46,907 nt of DNA from the NCBI GenBank assembly GCA_025964435.1, contig JAOPYV010000070.1, positions 1 to 46,907 of the forward strand. The letters are read 5' to 3'. This stretch comes from Thermoleophilia bacterium. Lineage in GTDB: Bacteria; Actinomycetota; Thermoleophilia; Gaiellales; SKUG01. Position numbers and translations under genes: made by a program. Shown here in pieces: positions 7,824-16,864 of this stretch. Position 1 is the first letter of the stretch, and each line of letters starts with the position of its first letter. The notes under the pieces were generated by a model. That model saw only the letters and a list, made by a program, of their open reading frames with translations, did not search any database and was not told the DNA's origin.

Positions 7824-9482
7824 TCAGCGCACGAGCTCGGGCTGCTTCGCGACCTTGTCGCCGTGCGCGCCGGGCATGAGCGTCGAGGCGCTCAGTCCCA
7901 GACCGGTTCCGACGATCGCGCCAGCCTTGGCCGTCGCCCCGCGCAGCTTGGCTCCGGCGAGGGCGCCGAGGCCGGCACCGACACCTGTGGAGATCGCAGC
8001 CAGGTGCGGCTCCGGCATCGTGGCGGAGAGGCCGAAGCCCGCAGCACCCAACGCGACGCCGCCGACCGCAGCACCGACACCGACGATGCCGAGCAGGCTG
8101 TGCTTGCCGCCCGCATGCTTGGGCAGGTGGATCTCGGTGCCCTTGCCGAAGGGCAGCTTGAAGCGGATGCCGTCCTCGGGAATGATCTTCTCGAGGCCGA
8201 CGCGAGCTCCGGCGTAGCCACCGACCGCGCCGATCGCGGACGCGCCGATCGCCGTCACCGGATTCAAGTCCTCCTTCGAGGCGTGTGCCGCCTTCGCGTC
8301 GGAGACGAACTGGCGTACGGGCATCTGCGCTGCGCTCGCAGCGCCGATCAGTGCCGCCGCAGCGAGCGTGCCGTTGGCGAGTGCTGCCATCGGCTTGCCA
8401 CCACTCAGGCCCTTCATCCAGGGCGTCTTGCTGATTCCGACTGCAGTGCCGGCCGTGGCGACGAGCGTCGCGCCAGCGATCGCCGGTCCGACGAACGGGG
8501 CGTCACCATGGTCGTTGGAGAACTGCACGAGCTGGCCTGCGGTCAGCGCGGCAATGCCGACGCCTGCCGCCGCGATTCCGGCAGCCTTGCCCGTCGACGA
8601 GCCGGCATGCATCATCGCTGCGTTGATCGGCGAGAACTTGGCGACGCTCATGGCGACATCGGCCGCGGCCTGGCCGCCCTTCTCCAGACCCTTGGGCACG
8701 AAGCCGTTCGCGCCCACCCCAGCGGCGAGCACGGCGAGTGCGCCACCGCCCAGGATCGCCGTGGCAGCGAGGTCGCCGTGCATCGCACCCGCCTGCTCGC
8801 GCGGGCTCGACTCGTTGACGACCGTCTCGTTGAGGCCCCAGGCGCCACCGAGTGACAGGCCCTGCGTGGCAGGTCCGACCTCGACGAAGTGGTTGGTCGC
8901 GCCGGTGGCGAACTCGAGGCCTTCCTTGAGCACGGGAACGTCGGGGAAGCTCGGCGCCGGATTCGGCGTGCCGATCTTCGACTCACCTGACTCGATGCCC
9001 TTGCCCACGAAGTGGCCACCGATGCCGCCAGCGATGCCGAGCGCGCCGGAGATGAGCGGCGTGTACTTGCCCGCACCCAGCTTGCTCGCAAGCAGGCCCG
9101 TCGCGACTCCAGCCACGGCGCCTGTGGCCGTGCCGACCGAGCCGTAGTTGCCGTCGGCGCCGATCAGCTTCGATGCCTGGAAGCCCGCGGCGACCGTCGC
9201 GCCACCGAGCCAGAGCCCGGTTCCGATCTTGCCGGCCAGCGGCATCTTGCCCGCGCCGAAGCTCTTGACCGCGGTGATGGCGGCGAGGCCCGGCAGCGCG
9301 ACGCCATAGCCGGCGCCCATGCCGGCAGCCGTGCGCTGCGCGTCCGAATATTCGTTCTGGTAGCTGTCCTGCGAGTTGTAGCGCCAGGACGACAGGCCGA
9401 AGTCGGTGCTCGGCGCGACCATGTGGCGCATGCCGGTCGACGCGACGTTGAGCGGCGTAGTGATGGCGTCCATGATGCCCAT
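7824..9482 (-). CDS. Large glycine-zipper protein without signal peptide, unknown function
   Basis: A 552-residue protein made of many Gly/Ala-rich hydrophobic segments with small-residue spacing ('[10 protein letters not shown]', '[20 protein letters not shown]', '[17 protein letters not shown]', '[17 protein letters not shown]', '[17 protein letters not shown]'). Such glycine zippers are typical of proteins that insert into or pack within membranes, including toxins and tail-like inner proteins. The N-terminus ([17 protein letters not shown]) is polar and carries no export signal. I chose the ATG at 9482 because AAGGGA lies upstream at normal distance; a second ATG at 9473 is possible. Repeated segment spacing suggests internal duplication. 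I do not recognise a family. It is isolated between the hairpin array and the leucine-degradation genes. Confidence 0.75.
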   Translation of the reverse strand: MGIMDAITTPLNVASTGMRHMVAPSTDFGLSSWRYNSQDSYQNEYSDAQRTAAGMGAGYGVALPGLAAITAVKSFGAGKMPLAGKIGTGLWLGGATVAAGFQASKLIGADGNYGSVGTATGAVAGVATGLLASKLGAGKYTPLISGALGIAGGIGGHFVGKGIESGESKIGTPNPAPSFPDVPVLKEGLEFATGATNHFVEVGPATQGLSLGGAWGLNETVVNESSPREQAGAMHGDLAATAILGGGALAVLAAGVGANGFVPKGLEKGGQAAADVAMSVAKFSPINAAMMHAGSSTGKAAGIAAAGVGIAALTAGQLVQFSNDHGDAPFVGPAIAGATLVATAGTAVGISKTPWMKGLSGGKPMAALANGTLAAAALIGAASAAQMPVRQFVSDAKAAHASKEDLNPVTAIGASAIGAVGGYAGARVGLEKIIPEDGIRFKLPFGKGTEIHLPKHAGGKHSLLGIVGVGAAVGGVALGAAGFGLSATMPEPHLAAISTGVGAGLGALAGAKLRGATAKAGAIVGTGLGLSASTLMPGAHGDKVAKQPELVR

Positions 9483-9590
9483 GCAGAGTGTCCCTTGCTG
9501 TCCCGCGTTCACGGCCCTGCACTCGTCCCGGAGTGGAGGGAGCCGTCCCTATCCATACTTCGGTTGTCGCACGGCAGCTGTTGCAGTCGG

Positions 9591-9596
9591 TAGCGT
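9591..9596 (+). promoter_or_regulatory. Leaderless -10 element (TAGCGT) of the carboxylase beta gene
   Basis: TAGCGT ends seven bases before the ATG at 9604, which supports that ATG over the upstream in-frame ATGs starting at 9406. Confidence 0.55.
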
Positions 9597-9603
9597 GCGG
9601 ACC

Positions 9604-11220
9604 ATGACAACGCTCTCCGCACCGATCGCCGACCACGCAGCCACCCCGTTTTCCGACAACAGCGCCGCCATGCGCGCGCTCGTCGAGGAACTTCGCGCCC
9701 GCCTCGATGCAGTGCGCATGGGCGGCGGTGAGGGCTCCGTCGAGCGCCATCGCTCACGCGGCAAGCTCACGGCGCGCGACCGGATCGACACGCTCGTCGA
9801 CCCCGGCACCGCCTTCCTCGAGCTGTCACCGCTCGCCGCGAACGGCATGTACGACGACGACGCGCCCGGCGCCGGCATCGTCACCGGCATCGGCCAGGTC
9901 CATGGACGCCACGTGATGCTCGTCGCGAACGACGCGACCGTGAAGGGTGGCACCTACTATCCGATGACCGTGAAGAAGCACCTGCGCGCGCAGGAGATCG
10001 CCCAGCAGAACCACCTGCCGTGCATCTACCTCGTCGACTCGGGCGGTGCCTTCCTGCCGATGCAGGACGAGGTCTTCCCCGACCGCGACCACTTCGGCCG
10101 CATCTTCTACAACCAGGCGCAGATGAGCGCGGCGGGCATCCCGCAGATCGCCAGCGTCATGGGCTCGTGCACCGCGGGCGGCGCCTACGTGCCGGCTATG
10201 AGCGACGAGACGGTCATCGTCGACGGCACCGGCACGATCTTCCTCGGCGGTCCGCCGCTCGTGAAGGCTGCGACCGGCGAGGACGTCACGGCCGAGGAGC
10301 TGGGCGGCGCGACCGTGCATACCCAGGTCTCGGGCGTCGCCGACCACTTCGCACGTGACGACAACCATGCGCTCTCGATCGTGCGCGACATCGTCGAGCA
10401 CCTCGCCCTGCCGAAGCAGCAGACGCCGTGGGAGCGCGCCATCCCCGAGCAGCCGCTCTACGCCACCGCGGAGCTCGATGGCATCGTCAGCGCCAACGCG
10501 CGCGTGCCCTTCGACGTGCACGACGTGATCGCACGCATGGTCGACGGAAGCCGCTTCCATGAGTTCAAGGCCGACTACGGCTCCACCCTCGTCACCGGCT
10601 TCGCGCACATCTGGGGCTACCCCGTCGGCATCGTCGCCAACAACGGCATCCTCTTCTCCGAGAGCGCGCTCAAGGGCACGCACTTCGTCGAGCTCTGCGC
10701 CAAGCGCAACATCCCACTGCTGTTCCTGCAGAACATCACCGGCTTCATGGTCGGCAAGGAGTACGAGCAGGGCGGCATCGCCAAGGACGGCGCCAAGCTC
10801 GTCACCGCGGTGGCGTGCGCGAACGTCCCGAAGCTGACCGTCGTGATCGGCGGCTCCTACGGCGCCGGCAACTACGGCATGTGCGGCCGCGCCTTCTCCC
10901 CGCGCTTCCTCTACATGTGGCCGAACGCGCGCATCAGCGTGATGGGCGGCGAGCAGGCGGCGAACGTCCTCGCCACGGTGCGCGACATGGGCAACGAGGC
11001 GAAGGGCAAGCCGACGATGACGGCCGAGGAGCGCGAGGCCTTCATGGATCCGACCCGCGCCAAGTACGAGGTCGAATCCAGCGCCTACTACTCCACCGCA
11101 CGGCTCTGGGACGACGGCATCATCGAGCCCGCAGACACGCGCGACGTGCTCGGCCTGTCGCTCGCCGCCTGCGCCAATGCGCCGATCGAGCCGACCTCGT
11201 TTGGTGTCTTCCGCATGTAA
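9604..11220 (+). CDS. mccB: Methylcrotonyl-CoA carboxylase beta (carboxyltransferase) subunit
   Basis: A 538-residue carboxyltransferase, the usual length for the 3-methylcrotonyl-CoA subfamily. Family blocks in order are '[18 protein letters not shown]', '[12 protein letters not shown]', '[18 protein letters not shown]', '[16 protein letters not shown]', '[16 protein letters not shown]', '[19 protein letters not shown]' and '[15 protein letters not shown]'. Together with the biotin subunit at 12653 it carboxylates 3-methylcrotonyl-CoA in leucine breakdown. The start at 9604 is set by the family N-terminus and by the -10 element at 9591. Separation of the beta and alpha genes by pyrophosphatase and hydratase genes is a little unusual. 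Propionyl-CoA or geranyl-CoA carboxylase are less likely given the HMG-CoA lyase and hydratase neighbours. Confidence 0.93.
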   Translation: MTTLSAPIADHAATPFSDNSAAMRALVEELRARLDAVRMGGGEGSVERHRSRGKLTARDRIDTLVDPGTAFLELSPLAANGMYDDDAPGAGIVTGIGQVHGRHVMLVANDATVKGGTYYPMTVKKHLRAQEIAQQNHLPCIYLVDSGGAFLPMQDEVFPDRDHFGRIFYNQAQMSAAGIPQIASVMGSCTAGGAYVPAMSDETVIVDGTGTIFLGGPPLVKAATGEDVTAEELGGATVHTQVSGVADHFARDDNHALSIVRDIVEHLALPKQQTPWERAIPEQPLYATAELDGIVSANARVPFDVHDVIARMVDGSRFHEFKADYGSTLVTGFAHIWGYPVGIVANNGILFSESALKGTHFVELCAKRNIPLLFLQNITGFMVGKEYEQGGIAKDGAKLVTAVACANVPKLTVVIGGSYGAGNYGMCGRAFSPRFLYMWPNARISVMGGEQAANVLATVRDMGNEAKGKPTMTAEEREAFMDPTRAKYEVESSAYYSTARLWDDGIIEPADTRDVLGLSLAACANAPIEPTSFGVFRM

Positions 11221-11296
11221 TTCGCCTGTTGGCATGCGCCGCGTGCGCAAACGTGGCACCGTATGCGCTTCCCCAGACGCCGTGGAGGCCGCCGAC

Positions 11297-11782
11297 ATGA
11301 CACGCACCATCGACATGGTCGTGGAGATCCCGAAGGGATCCCGCAACAAGTACGAGATCGACCACGAGCAGCACATCGTGCGACTCGACCGACGGCTCTT
11401 CTCCGCCACGACGTACCCGGCCGACTATGGCTTCTTCCCCAATACGCTTGCAGAAGACGGCGACCCGCTCGACGCGCTGGTGCTGCTCGAGGAGCCGACC
11501 GTGCCCGGCTGCTACATCGAGGTGCGCGCGCTCGGCGTGCTCTGGATGGAGGACGAGCAGGGGCCCGACGCCAAGGTGATCTGCGTCGCCGCGAGCGACC
11601 CCGTGTACGGCGATATCAACGACATCGATGACCTGCCCAAGTCGCTGCTCGCCGAGATCCAGCACTTCTTCGACGTCTACAAGGACCTCGAACCCGGCAA
11701 GCGCACGTCGACCCAGGGCTGGGAAGGCTCCGAGGTCGCGTGGAAGGAGATCGACGACTCGATCGCCCGCTACCCGGGCTGA
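11297..11782 (+). CDS. ppa: Inorganic pyrophosphatase, family I
   Basis: A 161-residue cytoplasmic soluble pyrophosphatase that hydrolyses PPi to two phosphates and so pulls PPi-forming reactions forward. The signature 'DGDPLDALVL' holds the metal-binding Asp residues; other family blocks are 'EIPKGSRNKYEID', 'YPADYGFFP', 'DINDIDDLP' and 'FFDVYKDLEPGK'. The ATG at 11297 has TGGAGG eight bases upstream (11283-11288), and the family N-terminus begins there rather than at the longer upstream frame. It is embedded in the leucine-degradation block, between mccB and the hydratase gene. Acyl-CoA activation by synthetases releases PPi, which may explain the placement, but no such synthetase is seen here. 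Confidence 0.96.
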   Translation: MTRTIDMVVEIPKGSRNKYEIDHEQHIVRLDRRLFSATTYPADYGFFPNTLAEDGDPLDALVLLEEPTVPGCYIEVRALGVLWMEDEQGPDAKVICVAASDPVYGDINDIDDLPKSLLAEIQHFFDVYKDLEPGKRTSTQGWEGSEVAWKEIDDSIARYPG

Positions 11783-11807
11783 TCGACGCCGCGAGGCCCC
11801 GGATCCG

Positions 11808-11813
11808 TAGAAT
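11808..11813 (+). promoter_or_regulatory. Leaderless -10 element (TAGAAT) of the hydratase operon
   Basis: TAGAAT ends six bases before the ATG at 11820. It likely drives hydratase, mccA and HMG-CoA lyase, whose genes overlap by four bases each. Confidence 0.6.
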
Positions 11814-11819
11814 CGCAGC

Positions 11820-12656
11820 ATGCCTGCGACCTTCGAGCACCTCCAGCAACTCCGTGTCGACACCGAGGGCGGCGTCACGCACGTGACGCTCGCCCGCCCG
11901 GAGGTGCGCAACGCCTTCGGACCGCGCCTCATCGAGGAGCTCGGCTCCGTCTTCACCGAGCTGAGCGACGACCCGGACACGCACGTCATCGTGCTCGCCG
12001 GTGACGGCCCCAGCTTCAGCGCCGGCGCCGACATCAACTGGATGCGCGAGACGGTCACGTGGACGCGTCAGGAGAACGTCGAGGATGCCACGCGCCTGGC
12101 GCTCATGCTCGAGGCGATCAAGCGCTGCGACAAGCCCGTCGTCTGCCGCGTGCACGGCCACGCGATCGGCGGGGCGCTCGGCCTGATCGCCGTCAGCGAC
12201 TACGTGATCGCCGAGAAGGGCACCGCCTTCGCCTTCAGCGAGGTCAAGCTCGGCATCGTGCCGGCCGTGATCTCGCCCTTCGTGCTGCGCCGCATCGGCC
12301 TCGGCCATGCGCGCGCCCTGTTCATCACCGGCGAGCGCTTCGACTCGTGCCGCGCCGAGCGCATCGGCCTGGTCCACGTGGTCGCCGAGGCGGACGAGAT
12401 GGATGCCGCGGTGAACCGCGTCCTCGAGGAGCTGCTGACGGCAGCACCCGGCGCGATCGCCGTCGCCAAGCAGCTCGCCAACGAGGTCGCCTACCGCGAT
12501 CCGCGCGAGGTGCTGATGCTCACCGCCGAGACGATCGCCTCCAAGCGCACCGACCCAGAAGGGCAGGAGGGCCTCGGCGCCTTCATCGAGAAGCGCAAGC
12601 CAGAGTGGATGGATGACGCCCACGAGCCGGCATGGCTCGCCGGAGCGAAGCGATGA
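11820..12656 (+). CDS. liuC: Methylglutaconyl-CoA hydratase-like enoyl-CoA hydratase
   Basis: A 278-residue crotonase-fold enzyme. The CoA/oxyanion motif is 'SFSAGADINWM'. The block 'AIGGALGLIAVSDYVIA' is followed by 'FSEVKLGIVPAVISPFVLR', which is the pattern of the LiuC/AtuE type; in this type the first catalytic Glu of classical crotonases is not at its usual place (GGALGL), while the Glu in 'FSEVK' is kept. In leucine breakdown it hydrates 3-methylglutaconyl-CoA to HMG-CoA, matching the genes on both sides (carboxylase subunits and HMG-CoA lyase). Its stop overlaps the next start (ATGA at 12653-12656), so it is co-translated with mccA. The exact substrate rests on context. Confidence 0.88.
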   Translation: MPATFEHLQQLRVDTEGGVTHVTLARPEVRNAFGPRLIEELGSVFTELSDDPDTHVIVLAGDGPSFSAGADINWMRETVTWTRQENVEDATRLALMLEAIKRCDKPVVCRVHGHAIGGALGLIAVSDYVIAEKGTAFAFSEVKLGIVPAVISPFVLRRIGLGHARALFITGERFDSCRAERIGLVHVVAEADEMDAAVNRVLEELLTAAPGAIAVAKQLANEVAYRDPREVLMLTAETIASKRTDPEGQEGLGAFIEKRKPEWMDDAHEPAWLAGAKR

Positions 12657-14485
12657 CGTCGGCGCCGTCGGTGACCCGCGTGCTCGTCGCCAACCGCGGC
12701 GAGATCGCGGTGCGGATCCTGCGCGCCTGCCGCGGCCTCGGCATCGAGACCGTCGCCGTCTACTCCGACGCCGACGTTGATGCGCCGCACGTGCGCCTGG
12801 CCGACCGGGCCGTGCGACTCGGTCCCGAGGATGCACGCCAGAGCTACCTCGACATCGACCGCGTGATCGATGCGGCGCGTACGAGCGGCGCCGACGCTGT
12901 CCACCCGGGCTACGGATTCCTCAGCGAGAACGCCGCCTTCGTCGAGCGCTGCGAGGCCGCTGGCCTCACCTTCATCGGCCCGAGCGCTGCCGCGATGCGC
13001 GCGCTGGGCGACAAGGCTCGCGCCAAGGAGCTGGCCGCGAAGGCCGACGTTCCGACCGTCCCCGAGTGGGACGCGAACGAGGTGCCCGACGACGCCTACC
13101 CCGTGCTGGTCAAGGCAGCAGCGGGCGGCGGCGGGCGCGGCATGCGTCGCGTCGATCGCCCCGAGGACCTCGCCGGCGCACTCGAGAGCGCAGCCCGCGA
13201 GGCTGCGGCCGGCTTCGGCGACGACACGCTGCTCGTGGAGAAGCTCGTCATCGGCGCGCGCCACGTCGAGGTGCAGCTGCTCGCCGATTCACACGACACG
13301 ATCCTGTTCGTCGGTGACCGCGACTGCTCGCTGCAGCGCCGCCACCAGAAGGTCGTCGAGGAGGCTCCCGCACCCGCGCTGCCCAACACGCTGCGCGGCG
13401 CGATGGGCGAGTGCGTGGTGCGTCTCGCGCGCGAGGCGGGCTACGAGAACGCCGGCACCGCCGAGTTCCTCGTCGATCGCGACGGACACTTCTACTTCCT
13501 CGAGCTCAACGCGCGACTGCAGGTCGAACATCCGGTGACGGAGGAAGCCTTCGGCATCGACCTCGCCCAGTGGCAGCTGCGCATCGCGCGCGGCGAGCGC
13601 CTGACGGTGCGCCAGGACGAGCTCGTCTCGCGCGCCCACTCGATCGAGGTGCGCCTCTACGCCGAGGACCCGGTCACCTTCCTGCCGACCGGCGGCGAGA
13701 TCGCGAAGCTGCGCTGGCCCGAGCGTGATGGCATACGCATCGACCACGCACTCGCCGAGGGCGCGCGCATCTCGCTCGCCTATGACCCGCTGCTCGCCAA
13801 GGTCATCGCGACCGGCGCGACGCGCGAGGATGCGCGCCAGCGGCTGCTTGGCGCGCTCCACGAGCTCGTGCTGCTCGGTGCCGTGACGAACGCCGCGCTG
13901 CTCCAGCACGCACTGGAGCTCCCGGACTTCGTCGCAGCGACGCACGACACCGCGACCCTCGAGTCGAACCTGCTCACCGACGCCGCGCTCGTGCCCGAGC
14001 AGGCGTGGGTCGACGCAGCCCGTGCAGCCGTGACACATGCCGTCGGCGCGGATCCGATCATTGGAGCGGCTGACCCGTTCCGGGCAATCGGCGGCTGGCG
14101 CCAGGCCGGCCTGCGCGAGACGGCCTCGCAGCCGGCACCGCTCGACCTGCCGAAGATCGTGGCCGTCGAGCGCGGCGACAACATCTGGTTCTCCGCACGC
14201 GGCATCACCTACGACGTACCGCGCTCGTCGATCACGAGCAGCGCGCTTGGCGCCGCTGCGGCAGACGCTGACCACGCGGCGCTCAAGGCACCGATGCCGG
14301 GCACCGTCATCAAGACGATGACCGCCGGAGCGCTCGTCTCGGCCGGCGATCCCGTCGTCGTGCTCGAAGCCATGAAGATGGAGAACTCGATCATCGCGCC
14401 GTTCGACGGGCGCGTGGAGCTCGTCGGCTGCGCCGTCGGCGACCTGGTCGCCAAGGGCACAGTGCTGGCCGAGGTCGTGCGATGA
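12653..14485 (+). CDS. mccA: Methylcrotonyl-CoA carboxylase alpha subunit (biotin carboxylase plus biotin carrier)
   Basis: A 610-residue protein. Residues 1-450 are biotin carboxylase: 'VLVANRGEIAVRILRACR' at the N-terminus, ATP-grasp with 'KAAAGGGGRGMR', 'RDCSLQRRHQKVVEEAP' and 'ELNARLQVEHPVTE'. The last 75 residues are a biotin-carrier domain with 'EAMKMEN'; Lys575 is the biotinylation site. It carboxylates biotin with bicarbonate and ATP and passes CO2 to the beta subunit. It starts at the ATG that overlaps the hydratase stop, with GGAG seven bases upstream, and its own stop overlaps the HMG-CoA lyase start. It may also serve other acyl-CoA carboxylase beta subunits outside the window, as actinobacteria often share alpha subunits. 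Confidence 0.93.
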   Translation: MTSAPSVTRVLVANRGEIAVRILRACRGLGIETVAVYSDADVDAPHVRLADRAVRLGPEDARQSYLDIDRVIDAARTSGADAVHPGYGFLSENAAFVERCEAAGLTFIGPSAAAMRALGDKARAKELAAKADVPTVPEWDANEVPDDAYPVLVKAAAGGGGRGMRRVDRPEDLAGALESAAREAAAGFGDDTLLVEKLVIGARHVEVQLLADSHDTILFVGDRDCSLQRRHQKVVEEAPAPALPNTLRGAMGECVVRLAREAGYENAGTAEFLVDRDGHFYFLELNARLQVEHPVTEEAFGIDLAQWQLRIARGERLTVRQDELVSRAHSIEVRLYAEDPVTFLPTGGEIAKLRWPERDGIRIDHALAEGARISLAYDPLLAKVIATGATREDARQRLLGALHELVLLGAVTNAALLQHALELPDFVAATHDTATLESNLLTDAALVPEQAWVDAARAAVTHAVGADPIIGAADPFRAIGGWRQAGLRETASQPAPLDLPKIVAVERGDNIWFSARGITYDVPRSSITSSALGAAAADADHAALKAPMPGTVIKTMTAGALVSAGDPVVVLEAMKMENSIIAPFDGRVELVGCAVGDLVAKGTVLAEVVR

Positions 14486-15417
14486 GCGAGGGCAACGGCT
14501 CACTGCCCGAGCGCATCGAGATCATCGAGGTGGGCCCGCGCGATGGCCTGCAGAACGAGCAGGTCTCCGTTCCCACCGCCGTGAAGGTCGAGCTGATCGA
14601 GCGCCTTGCAGCCGCTGGGCTCTCCACCGTCGAAGCGACGAGCTTCGTGAGCCCCAAGGCCGTACCGCAGCTCGCTGACGCCGCCGAGGTCATGGAAGCC
14701 CTCACGCGTCGCGACGGCGTGCGGTATCCAGTGCTGACACCGAACCTGCGCGGCTACGAGGCAGCCCGTGCGGCCGGGGCCGACTCCGTCGCCGTCTTCG
14801 CCGCCGCCAGCGAGACCTTCTCGCAGCGCAACATCAACGCCTCGATCGCCGAGTCGATCGAGCGCTTCCGCCCGCTCGTCGAGCGCGCCGCCGACGATGG
14901 CGTGCACGTGCGTGGCTACGTGTCGACCGCGTGGGGCTGCCCCTTCGAGGGCGAGATCGCGCCCGAGGCCGTGGCTGACGTCGTCGCTCGGCTCGCTGAC
15001 CTCGGCATCGTCGACATGTCGATCGGTGACACGATCGGCGTCGCCGTGCCCGGGGAGATCGAGCCGGTCATCGCACCGCTGCTCGACTTCGACTCCGACG
15101 TGCGCATCGCCCTGCACCTGCATGACACACGTGGCATGGGCATCGCCAACGCGCTCGAGGGACTGCTCCTGGGCGTCACGACGTTCGACACCTCGGTCGC
15201 CGGCCTCGGCGGCTGCCCCTTCGCCCCCGGCGCTACCGGCAACCTCGCCACGGAGGACCTCGTCTGGTTCGCCCATCGGCACGGTATCGAGACGGGCATC
15301 GACCTCGAGGTCCTCGTCGAGACCGCGCAGTGGATCTCCTCCACGATCGATCGGCCGATCAGCGGCCACATCGCGAAGTCCCGGCTCTGGCCGTGGGACT
15401 CGGGCGACGACGCCTGA
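14482..15417 (+). CDS. mvaB: Hydroxymethylglutaryl-CoA lyase
   Basis: A 311-residue TIM-barrel aldolase-type enzyme that splits HMG-CoA to acetoacetate and acetyl-CoA, the last step of leucine degradation. Motifs are 'VGPRDGLQNE' (Arg20, Asp21), 'SFVSPKAVPQLAD', 'GDTIGVA', the metal-binding 'LHLHDTRGMG' and the active-site Cys loop 'GGCPFAPGATGNLATED'. The length is normal. The ATG at 14482 overlaps the stop of mccA, closing a three-gene translationally coupled unit. The gene ends three bases before the stop of a convergent minus-strand gene. Confidence 0.95.
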   Translation: MSEGNGSLPERIEIIEVGPRDGLQNEQVSVPTAVKVELIERLAAAGLSTVEATSFVSPKAVPQLADAAEVMEALTRRDGVRYPVLTPNLRGYEAARAAGADSVAVFAAASETFSQRNINASIAESIERFRPLVERAADDGVHVRGYVSTAWGCPFEGEIAPEAVADVVARLADLGIVDMSIGDTIGVAVPGEIEPVIAPLLDFDSDVRIALHLHDTRGMGIANALEGLLLGVTTFDTSVAGLGGCPFAPGATGNLATEDLVWFAHRHGIETGIDLEVLVETAQWISSTIDRPISGHIAKSRLWPWDSGDDA

Positions 15418-15420
15418 CTC

Positions 15421-16509
15421 CTACGGCAGCGGGTCGCCGGTGAAGCGGACGGGGATGCCTCGCTCGACACCGAGCGCGTGCAGCTCCCGCTCGAGCTCGC
15501 GGCGTTCCGCGTTCCACTTGACGACTGCGGGGTCGGGAACGTTGCCTTCCGGCAGGATGCGCCGGCGCACGTGGATCGCGCGCACGTCGCTGACGTCCGC
15601 AACACGAACGGCAGCCTCCGCGTAGTACGTGTCCATCGCGGCGCTCTGCAGGTGCTGGCGCACGGCCGGCACGGCGACCTCGTCCGGCGCATCGAGAATG
15701 CGATGCAGCGCCGCTGACATGTCGCTCAGCTGCCGGAAGTCGCCATTTCCACCCGGGCCGAACGGATGGTCGGTCGTACCCATCGATCCCGCCGTGCGTG
15801 CATGGAGGACCTGGAAGTGTTCAGCCATCGTCGTCGCCAACACGCGCGGCAGCTGCTCGCGCGCGCCGAGCTGGTCCTGCGAGGTGACCCGCCCCGAATC
15901 GCGCGGCGCGAACGACGCCCGGTCCAGAACCCGGTCGTGCAACACCAGCGACGTGTCGCCGTACATCGGGCTGCCGGTCGACAGCTGGGGATCGCGACGC
16001 ACGATGCGACGGGCCGCGCCCGGGTCGACCATCGGCGTGTGCGCGACATCGCCGAGCCGCACGTTGCCGTAGACGGTCGTGCCGCTGCCCAGCATGTCGA
16101 GCTGCAGCTCGCGCGCAGCGCGGCCGTTCGCGCCGGGCAGCAGGTCCTGGAAGAGGTGATCGACGCCGGCCCCGACCGCGTCGTAGACGTTGCGCATGCG
16201 CCCGCCCTCGCGGAGCAGGTGCACGGCCTCGGCCGTGTCGACCGTCGACTGCACACGCAGGTCGGCATCCGCGATCGCCAGTCCGACGAGTCGCTCGAGG
16301 CGCGAAGACTCTGACTTCGTCAGTCCCGCGATTCCCTGCGCCCCCGGTCGCGCGGCCAGGGCTGCGACATCGACAGGGCGCACGGCTCGATCGATCCCGC
16401 GCTCCAGGGCAACCGCACGGACATCGAGCGCACGCGACAGCTCAGGGAATCCCTGGACCAGGCTGCGCCCAGTCTCGACCAGCTGTGTTGTGGGCCCCGA
16501 CAAGAGCAT
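15421..16509 (-). CDS. DUF3626-like protein without signal peptide
   Basis: A 362-residue protein of unknown function, no signal peptide or membrane helix (start MLLSGPTTQL). The middle and C-terminal parts recall DUF3626: 'VHLLREGGRMRNVYDAVGAG', then 'TVYGNVRLGDV' and 'LVLHDRVLDRASFAPRDSG', which resembles the 'L-x-L-R-P-x-V-x-x-R-A-T-F-x-x-G-D-S' stretch of that family. The match is from memory and is tentative. The ATG at 16509 has GGGGGA upstream. The C-terminus is charged and ends in PVRFTGDPLP. It lies downstream of the zinc-ribbon pair on the same strand, 73 bases after the small zinc-ribbon gene, so it may be in the same transcript. An enzymatic toxin-like role is one possibility; nothing in the sequence proves it. 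Confidence 0.55.
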   Translation of the reverse strand: MLLSGPTTQLVETGRSLVQGFPELSRALDVRAVALERGIDRAVRPVDVAALAARPGAQGIAGLTKSESSRLERLVGLAIADADLRVQSTVDTAEAVHLLREGGRMRNVYDAVGAGVDHLFQDLLPGANGRAARELQLDMLGSGTTVYGNVRLGDVAHTPMVDPGAARRIVRRDPQLSTGSPMYGDTSLVLHDRVLDRASFAPRDSGRVTSQDQLGAREQLPRVLATTMAEHFQVLHARTAGSMGTTDHPFGPGGNGDFRQLSDMSAALHRILDAPDEVAVPAVRQHLQSAAMDTYYAEAAVRVADVSDVRAIHVRRRILPEGNVPDPAVVKWNAERRELERELHALGVERGIPVRFTGDPLP

Positions 16510-16582
16510 CGCGCGCGTCCCCCGACTCGTTCCCCCGTACTTCGGGAAACGGAGGAGCCAGGTTGCAGGCCGAATGCCGGGA

Positions 16583-16864
16583 TCAGTTGATCACGACGAC
16601 ATCCGATTGCGGCCGATGGAACTCCACCCCCTCACGGGGGTGCCGCCGATCGTTCGGGCGATCGAGGCGGACCCAGCGTTGGCCTGATGGGCCGTCGACG
16701 CGCGGTCGACGTGAGCCCGCCCGAGGAGGCGCACCAATCTCGCGCTCAAGCCACGCGAGCCAGGAGCCGTCGCGCGCATGGATCGGTTCGATCCAGGCGG
16801 CGCAGTGCCGACACTTGCGCGCAGCTGCCCGAATCTCAGCGCGGCAGGCTGGACAGGTCGTCAC
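16583..16864 (-). CDS. Small zinc-ribbon protein
   Basis: A 93-residue protein with one zinc ribbon at the N-terminus: Cys4-x2-Cys7 and Cys18-x2-Cys21 ('CPACRAE' ... 'KCRHCAAW'). The remainder is Arg-rich and polar. The same ribbon layout (C-x2-C, 10 residues, C-x2-C, then aromatic) begins the FlhA-like protein encoded just upstream, so the two genes share this module. The start is GTG at 16864, overlapping the stop of the FlhA-like reading frame (GTGA at 16861-16864), so translation is coupled to it. Likely role: a partner or regulator binding the same target as the upstream ribbon; this is inference. Confidence 0.65.
   Translation of the reverse strand: MTTCPACRAEIRAAARKCRHCAAWIEPIHARDGSWLAWLEREIGAPPRAGSRRPRVDGPSGQRWVRLDRPNDRRHPREGVEFHRPQSDVVVIN

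Noticed and set aside
9406-9603. A 66-residue N-terminal extension of the carboxylase beta subunit
   Set aside because: Family similarity starts at 9604, where a -10 hexamer sits at leaderless distance; the extension overlaps the start region of the divergent gene.
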